Assembly: GCA_004353515.1 (NCBI GenBank)
Contig: SMNZ01000002.1
Coordinates: 248,001-312,000 of the forward strand
DNA: 64,000 nt
From: Alteromonadaceae bacterium M269
GTDB lineage: Bacteria > Pseudomonadota > Gammaproteobacteria > Enterobacterales > Alteromonadaceae
Direction of reading: 5' to 3'
Shown: positions 58,881-64,000 of the stretch, in pieces
Layout of the letters: every line of letters begins with the position of its first letter
Position numbering within the stretch: the stretch's first letter is position 1
Translations under genes and position numbers: made by a program
Notes under the pieces: model-generated
Told to the model about the DNA's origin: nothing
The model's input: only the letters and a program-made list of their open reading frames with translations
Databases searched by the model: none

Positions 58881-60005
58881 ATGTTTTCAGAGTCACCCAT
58901 TAATCGACGACGCTCAACGCGAATTAACGTTGGTAACGTACCTATCGGTGATGGTGCGCCTATTGCCGTTCAGTCTATGACAAACACAGAAACGACTGAT
59001 GTAGAAGCGACAGTTGCGCAAATCAAGAGAATTCAGGCCGTTGGTGGTGAGATTGTCAGAGTATCTGTTCCCACTATGGACGCAGCTGAAGCATTCAAGC
59101 AAATCAAACAACAAGTTAATATTCCGCTGATAGCTGATATCCATTTTGATTACCGAATTGCGCTTAAGGTTGCGGAGTACGGGGTTGATTGCTTGCGCAT
59201 TAATCCAGGCAATATTGGAAATGAAAGTCGTGTTCGTTCAGTTGTGGATTGCGCGAGAGATAAGAATATCCCTATTAGGATTGGTGTTAACGGTGGATCA
59301 TTAGAGCGAGATATTCAGGAAAAGTATGGTGAACCTACGCCAGAAGCACTCTTGGAATCTGCGATGCGCCACATCGATATTCTAGACAAACTTAATTTTG
59401 ATCAGTTTAAAGTGAGCGTAAAAGCATCTGATGTCTTTTTAGCTGTTGGTGCTTATCGACTACTGGCTAAACAAATTGAGCAACCGTTGCACTTAGGTAT
59501 TACTGAAGCTGGTGGGTTTAGAGCCGGAGCCGTGAAAAGTGCTGTTGGTCTAGGCATGTTATTAGCCGAGGGGATAGGGGATACAATCAGAATTTCTCTG
59601 GCAGCTAACCCTGAGGAAGAAATCAAGGTCGGCTTCGATATTCTTAAGTCACTGCGCATACGCTCAAGAGGGATCAATTTTATCGCTTGTCCTAGCTGTT
59701 CTCGACAAGAGTTTGATGTCATTGGGACAGTGAGTGCATTAGAAGAGCGTCTGGAAGATATATTAACGCCCATGGATGTTTCCATTATAGGTTGTGTTGT
59801 TAATGGGCCTGGCGAAGCCGAAGTTTCTGATTTAGGGCTTACAGGTGCACGGAACATGAGTGGATTCTACCTAGACGGTAAACGTCAAAAAGAACGCTTG
59901 AAGAATGATGAGTTGGTCGATCAGCTAGAAAAACGTATCCGTGCAAAAGCAGTGTTATTGGATGACAGTAAACGTATTGCTGTTAATCAAGTAGAGGCTG
60001 AGTAA
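58881..60005 (+). CDS. ispG: 4-hydroxy-3-methylbut-2-enyl diphosphate synthase IspG (GcpE)
   Basis: Iron-sulfur enzyme of the MEP isoprenoid pathway, reducing MEcPP to HMBPP. The 374-residue protein starts with an [11 protein letters not shown] stretch and has [11 protein letters not shown]. The [4Fe-4S] ligands lie in CPSCSR and [10 protein letters not shown] near the C-terminus. It is the short bacterial form without an inserted domain. Confidence 0.97.
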   Translation: MFSESPINRRRSTRINVGNVPIGDGAPIAVQSMTNTETTDVEATVAQIKRIQAVGGEIVRVSVPTMDAAEAFKQIKQQVNIPLIADIHFDYRIALKVAEYGVDCLRINPGNIGNESRVRSVVDCARDKNIPIRIGVNGGSLERDIQEKYGEPTPEALLESAMRHIDILDKLNFDQFKVSVKASDVFLAVGAYRLLAKQIEQPLHLGITEAGGFRAGAVKSAVGLGMLLAEGIGDTIRISLAANPEEEIKVGFDILKSLRIRSRGINFIACPSCSRQEFDVIGTVSALEERLEDILTPMDVSIIGCVVNGPGEAEVSDLGLTGARNMSGFYLDGKRQKERLKNDELVDQLEKRIRAKAVLLDDSKRIAVNQVEAE

Positions 60006-60056
60006 AGAGGCCACAGATCTTGTTAGGCATTATTTATTATTTGTGCAGTTAGTCAT

Positions 60057-60085
60057 TTTACGTTTAAGCAGAAAGTCCCTATAAT
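60057..60085 (+). promoter_or_regulatory. Promoter of hisS
   Basis: TTTACG (60057-60062) and a perfect TATAAT (60080-60085) are 17 bases apart, about 60 bases before the hisS GTG. A GC-rich stretch follows the -10 box, as in stringently controlled promoters. The -10 lies in the loop of the terminator listed next. Confidence 0.7.
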
Positions 60086-60097
60086 GCGGGACTTTTT
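60072..60097 (+). terminator. Terminator after ispG overlapping the hisS promoter
   Basis: Perfect 8-base stem AAAGTCCC (60072-60079) / GGGACTTT (60088-60095) with loop TATAATGC, then TT. It would end the pilW-rodZ-ispG transcript. Confidence 0.7.
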
Positions 60098-60144
60098 GTA
60101 TTTATGGCTTAGCCGAATTAACACCTTTTATAAAAGGAAAATGT

Positions 60145-61413
60145 GTGAGTAAGAATATACAGGCAATTCGAGGAATGAATGATTGCCTGCCGGAACAGTC
60201 ATCTCAGTGGCAATTTGTTGAAAATGCGATTCGCCAACTTGTGGGTAGCTACGGCTATCAGGAAATAAGAACACCCATAGTTGAGAGTACAGACCTCTTT
60301 AAGCGTTCTATTGGTGAAGTGACTGACATTGTTGAGAAAGAGATGTACACCTTTGACGATCGCAATGGTGACAGCTTAACACTTAGACCTGAGGGTACTG
60401 CGAGTACAGTACGTGCGGGTATTCAACATGGCTTACTCTACAATCAACAACAGCGCCTATGGTACATGGGCCCAATGTTTCGCCACGAACGTCCCCAAAA
60501 GGGACGTTACAGACAATTCCATCAGTTTGGTGTTGAAATTTATGGCCTCAATGGTCCAGATATTGATGCCGAACTGATATTGCTTACTGCGCGCTTGTGG
60601 AAACTACTAGGCATGAGCGAGCATGTAACGCTCGAATTAAATTCGCTTGGCTCTAACGAAGCACGAGCGAATTACAAAGATAAGCTAGTCAGCTATTTAT
60701 CTGAGCACAAAGACAAGCTCGACGAAGATAGCCAACGCCGTTTGGAATCTAATCCATTACGAGTACTCGATAGTAAAAACCCTGATGTTCAGGCTATTGT
60801 TACTGATGCTCCTAAGCTTATCGATCATTTAGATGAAGATTCAAAAGTACATTTCGAACAGTTAATGGAACGATTAGATAATTTGGGTATCAAATATCGA
60901 GTCAATCCTAGCTTAGTTAGAGGTTTAGATTACTATAACCGAACTGTATTTGAATGGGTGACTGAGTCGTTAGGAGCTCAAGGAACTGTTTGCGCGGGTG
61001 GTCGATATGATGGCCTTGTTGAACAGCTAGGTGGAAAAACGACACCTGCTGTGGGATTTGCGCTAGGTCTGGAACGACTCGTGTTAATGTTGCAGGAGCT
61101 CAATCTGATTGAACAAATCAATTCGGTTGACGTTTATGTTTCTGCTATTGGTATTACTGCTGAAGTATTTTCTATTAAAGTTGCCGAAACACTGAGAGAT
61201 GAACTTCCTTCTTTGGGAGTATTGACTCACTGTGGTGGTGGCAACTTTAAAAAACAAATGAAGCGAGCTGATGCGAGCGGCGCTTCTATTGCACTTGTGA
61301 TTGGTGACAGCGAAGCTGAACAGCAAGTCGTGAGTGTGAAGTATTTACGAGAGAATAAAGAACAACAGACAATGAGTGTTGAACAGCTCGTTGCGTTCTT
61401 ATCGAATCATTAA
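60145..61413 (+). CDS. hisS: Histidyl-tRNA synthetase
   Basis: Class II synthetase charging tRNA-His. The start is GTG at 60145 with AAGGAAA upstream; the product has 422 residues. Motif 2 is [16 protein letters not shown], the histidine-specific stretches are [11 protein letters not shown] and the CAGGRYDGL loop, and motif 3 is GFALGLERL. The C-terminal anticodon-binding domain is present. Confidence 0.98.
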   Translation: MSKNIQAIRGMNDCLPEQSSQWQFVENAIRQLVGSYGYQEIRTPIVESTDLFKRSIGEVTDIVEKEMYTFDDRNGDSLTLRPEGTASTVRAGIQHGLLYNQQQRLWYMGPMFRHERPQKGRYRQFHQFGVEIYGLNGPDIDAELILLTARLWKLLGMSEHVTLELNSLGSNEARANYKDKLVSYLSEHKDKLDEDSQRRLESNPLRVLDSKNPDVQAIVTDAPKLIDHLDEDSKVHFEQLMERLDNLGIKYRVNPSLVRGLDYYNRTVFEWVTESLGAQGTVCAGGRYDGLVEQLGGKTTPAVGFALGLERLVLMLQELNLIEQINSVDVYVSAIGITAEVFSIKVAETLRDELPSLGVLTHCGGGNFKKQMKRADASGASIALVIGDSEAEQQVVSVKYLRENKEQQTMSVEQLVAFLSNH

Positions 61414-61473
61414 TTTTTTGAGGGCTTATTGGTTTAGCTAGTAAGACAAATGAATAAGTAGTAAGAGGAAGAC

Positions 61474-62103
61474 ATGCAAGAGTTTGAGACTGAAGAACAG
61501 CAAATTGAAGCGATTAAAAAGTTTTGGAAGGAAAACGGAACTGCGATCATATTAGGTGCTGTGCTTGGGCTAGGTGGATTGTGGGGATGGCGTACCTATT
61601 CTGACAGCGTCATTGAGTCAAAAGAGCAAGCCTCCATCGAATATCAAAAAGTTGTTGAAGAGCTATCTAAAGAAGGCGCAAGTATCAATCCTGGCGTTGA
61701 GTTTGTTGAAAGCACAGACAACAGTGGTTACGCAACGCTTGCTGCTTTGCAGATTGCAAAACAAGCTGTTGAACGTGATGACTTAGACGAAGCAGGTAAG
61801 CAGCTTAAATGGGCCGCAGATAATAGCGGTGATGATGTTTTGCAGAGTGTAGCGAATATCAGATTAGCTAGAGTCTTAAAGCAGCAGAAAAACTATGCTG
61901 ATGCGCTGTCTACTTTAGACAGCGTGGCTCAAAAAGCCTTTAGTGCTCAAGTTAATGAAATAAAAGGTGATATCTATCAAGCACAAGGCAACATAGATAA
62001 AGCGCGAGTTGCCTACAGTACTGCGATTGAAGAAAAAGAAAATAACACTTTGGTTCAAATGAAATTGGACAACTTAGCTTCTGAAAACGTAGAAGGTGAC
62101 TAA
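61474..62103 (+). CDS. yfgM: YfgM family protein (SecYEG ancillary subunit)
   Basis: The 209-residue inner membrane protein has a short acidic N-terminus, one membrane segment (about 22-42) and a periplasmic TPR-like domain, matching YfgM, which binds SecYEG with PpiD and helps outer membrane protein delivery in E. coli. It begins EFETEEQQIEAIKKFWKENG, the family start. Placed between hisS and bamB as in relatives. Confidence 0.95.
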   Translation: MQEFETEEQQIEAIKKFWKENGTAIILGAVLGLGGLWGWRTYSDSVIESKEQASIEYQKVVEELSKEGASINPGVEFVESTDNSGYATLAALQIAKQAVERDDLDEAGKQLKWAADNSGDDVLQSVANIRLARVLKQQKNYADALSTLDSVAQKAFSAQVNEIKGDIYQAQGNIDKARVAYSTAIEEKENNTLVQMKLDNLASENVEGD

Positions 62104-62104
62104 T

Positions 62105-63352
62105 TTGAATACGCGGCTGTTATCACTGTTTTTGATTGCCTCCCTGAGTTTAACAGGTTGCTCAAGCTTACCTAATTGGGCCAACCCAGGAACATGGTTC
62201 GTTAACAAAGAAAAGCTTGAGAGAAAAAGGCTTGATCCTATCGTTGAAGAATTTGAACCTGAGAAGTTATGGTCACGAGATATCGGCAAGGGTGTTAAAG
62301 GGCATTTCTCTCGTTTGAAGCCAGCTTACGGTTATGATTTGCTTTATGCAGCAGACCGTCATGGAAAGGTTGTAGCTTTTAACCCTGAAAACGGGAAGCG
62401 TGTATGGCAACGTAACTTTGCTGTGTTTAAGAAAAAAGGGTTCTTCTCTTTTATTACGCGCTTATGGCGTAGTGGCGAATCAGCAAAAATCGGCGGTGGC
62501 ATTGGTGTTGCTTATGAAAAAGTTTTCTTTGGTACTGAGAATGGTGATGTTTACGCGCTAGATGCTAAAACTGGTGATACGGTTTGGCATCAGACGATTA
62601 AAGGCGAAGTACTTGCAGAACCAGCCATTGATGCAGGTATCGTTGCGTTTAATACCGGTTCAGGAACCTTGTTTGCTTTAGATGCTGAATCTGGTGAAGA
62701 GCGCTGGACTTTCGAGTCAGAGGTTCCACCGCTTTCGTTAAGAGGTGTTTCTGCGCCAGTAGCTGATTCAGGTGGAATTATTTCCGGCACTGCCTCTGGT
62801 CGCTTAGTTGTTGTTATTGCTGAGAGTGGTCAAGTCGCTTGGGAACAACCGATTGGCAAACCAACCGGCGGAACAGAACTGCAACGTATTATTGATATTG
62901 ATGGAAAGCCGCTTGTCTTAGCAGGTATTGCATACGTTATTTCTTACGATGGTACTTTGGCTGCGGTTGAGCTGCGCTCGGGACGAGTCATTTGGACTCG
63001 TGAGTACAAGTCATCGAAAAGAATTAGTATTGCCGGAAATAGCTTGTTTGTTGTTGGTTCTGATAGCACTGTTTATGCACTGGACAGAAGAAATGGTATC
63101 GAGCTGTGGAGTCAGCGTGGATTGGTTGAAAGAGAATTAACGGCTGCACAGCCAGTATCTGATTATGTTGTTGTGGGTGATCGCTACGGCATCATGCATT
63201 GGTTACGACAGTCTGATGGTGAAATGGTGGCTCGTATCGATGTGGGTGGTAACGACGAAGATAAGTCGGTTTATGTAACTCCTATCGCAGAAGGTAACAC
63301 CATATACGCGCAAACTCGTATGGGTAAAGTTGTCGCTTTACAAACCCCTTAG
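62105..63352 (+). CDS. bamB: Outer membrane assembly lipoprotein BamB
   Basis: Periplasm-facing lipoprotein of the BAM complex that inserts beta-barrel proteins. A TTG start at 62105 with GAAGG 8 bases upstream fits best; the in-frame GTG at 62096 has no room for a ribosome site. The product has 415 residues: signal peptide with lipobox LTGC, then an eight-bladed PQQ-like propeller (repeats such as VYALDAKTGDTVW and LFALDAESGEERW). It starts one base after the yfgM stop. Confidence 0.95.
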   Translation: MNTRLLSLFLIASLSLTGCSSLPNWANPGTWFVNKEKLERKRLDPIVEEFEPEKLWSRDIGKGVKGHFSRLKPAYGYDLLYAADRHGKVVAFNPENGKRVWQRNFAVFKKKGFFSFITRLWRSGESAKIGGGIGVAYEKVFFGTENGDVYALDAKTGDTVWHQTIKGEVLAEPAIDAGIVAFNTGSGTLFALDAESGEERWTFESEVPPLSLRGVSAPVADSGGIISGTASGRLVVVIAESGQVAWEQPIGKPTGGTELQRIIDIDGKPLVLAGIAYVISYDGTLAAVELRSGRVIWTREYKSSKRISIAGNSLFVVGSDSTVYALDRRNGIELWSQRGLVERELTAAQPVSDYVVVGDRYGIMHWLRQSDGEMVARIDVGGNDEDKSVYVTPIAEGNTIYAQTRMGKVVALQTP

Positions 63353-63370
63353 ACTTCATTGAATGAATAG

Positions 63371-63408
63371 AAAGCGGCTTTAGGGGATACCTGAAGCCGC
63401 TTTTATGT
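63371..63408 (+). terminator. Rho-independent terminator after bamB
   Basis: AAAGCGGCTT (63371-63380) pairs with AAGCCGCTTT (63394-63403), with an additional TAGG/CCTG pairing inside, followed by T-rich sequence. Confidence 0.9.
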
Positions 63409-63481
63409 TTTTAAAAATAGTACAAAGCACTGCTATGCTGAAAAGCAGCTAACTGCAGTTATTGCCTTAAAGGATAGAATT

Positions 63482-64000
63482 ATGCTACCTGTTGTCGCTC
63501 TGGTTGGGCGTCCTAATGTCGGTAAATCTACACTGTTTAATCGCTTAACTCGTACCCGAGATGCGTTAGTTGCTGACTTTCCAGGTTTAACACGAGATAG
63601 AAAATACGGCCAGGCTAAGTTCGAAGAACGACAATTTATTGTTGTTGATACTGGCGGGATTAGTGGTGATGAAAAGGGCATTGATGCGCTTATGGCTGAG
63701 CAGTCATTGTTAGCCATTGATGAAGCAGATGTCGTTTTCTTTCTCGTCGATGCAAGAGCTGGCTTAACGGTTGCTGACCAAGCTATTGCTTCCTATTTGA
63801 GACAACAGGAAAAGCGTCTTTATGTTGTTGCGAACAAAGTTGATGGCATAGACGGCGATAGTGAAAGTGCTGAGTTCTTCCAAATGGGACTTGGCGATAT
63901 TCAACAAATCGCTGCAGCGCATGGACGTGGTATTAGTCAGCTATTGAATACTGCTCTGGAGCCTTTAGCCGAAAACTTTCCAGATATGTACCTTGAGCAG
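63482..64000 (+). CDS. der: GTPase Der (EngA), N-terminal part (runs off the window)
   Basis: The first 173 codons of the double-GTPase Der, which acts in 50S ribosome assembly. G1 [10 protein letters not shown]2 region [10 protein letters not shown]3 DTGG and G4 NKVD of the first GTPase domain are all visible. AAGGA lies 8 bases before the ATG. The second GTPase and KH-like domains lie beyond the window end. The bamB-der order matches E. coli. Confidence 0.96.
   Translation, partial: MLPVVALVGRPNVGKSTLFNRLTRTRDALVADFPGLTRDRKYGQAKFEERQFIVVDTGGISGDEKGIDALMAEQSLLAIDEADVVFFLVDARAGLTVADQAIASYLRQQEKRLYVVANKVDGIDGDSESAEFFQMGLGDIQQIAAAHGRGISQLLNTALEPLAENFPDMYLEQ

Noticed and set aside
1-64000. CRISPR arrays, insertion sequences, prophage or toxin-antitoxin genes
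   Set aside because: Looked for on both strands; no regularly spaced repeats, transposase or integrase motifs, or paired small toxin genes were seen.

Overview
The window reads as ordinary chromosome from a gammaproteobacterium with moderately low GC. Gene content, the type IV pilus genes and the run of small conserved proteins would fit a marine lineage such as Kangiella. That placement is an inference from family knowledge and was not tested by a search. Nearly every gene is intact and belongs to a known family. I see no CRISPR array, insertion sequence, prophage, tRNA or rRNA.

Region 1 (1-12.7 kb) is the 3' part of the division and cell wall (dcw) cluster: murF (partial), mraY, murD, ftsW, murG, murC, ddlB, ftsQ, ftsA, ftsZ. 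Genes are packed head to tail, with stop/start overlaps at most junctions. lpxC follows with its own strong promoter and a terminator, then a LytM-type M23 peptidase gene. Region 2 (12.9-32 kb) holds secA and mutT. On the minus strand come yacG, zapD, coaE, pilD, pilC, pilA and nadC. On the plus strand come ampD, ampE, pdhR, aceE, aceF and lpd. This order closely follows the E. coli 2-3 minute region. The differences are PilD in place of GuaC, no pilB between pilA and pilC, an unknown membrane protein between yacG and zapD, and a retropepsin-like protease between nadC and ampD.

Region 3 (32-48 kb) is less conserved. It contains a DUF2855 protein, a SulP anion transporter, a DUF1289 protein, an alpha/beta hydrolase, an HDOD protein, acnB, a secreted DUF3103-like protein, a DUF819 membrane protein, a DUF192 protein, a prolyl aminopeptidase, a PLP enzyme of the ACC deaminase/D-cysteine desulfhydrase family, a MAPEG protein, an orphan receiver, an AraC regulator with a membrane-embedded N-terminal half, and a small secreted protein.

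Region 4 (48.2-54.6 kb) is the threonine operon thrL-thrA-thrB-thrC, then ung and a small DUF3545 gene. A 25-codon leader peptide rich in Thr and Ile codons is followed by a textbook attenuator with alternative pairings. Just upstream lies a tandem array matching MetJ met boxes. Region 5 (54.9-64 kb) is a second conserved block: ndk, rlmN, pilW/pilF (with an added LysM domain), rodZ, ispG, hisS, yfgM, bamB and the start of der.

Nothing here demonstrates a wholly new system. The best leads are regulatory: the combined MetJ-like and attenuation control of thrABC, the PdhR operator with an extra palindrome, a sigma-54-like pilA promoter, and a hisS -10 box inside a terminator loop. The best structural leads are the PilW-LysM fusion and the unexplained inverted repeats in several intergenic gaps.
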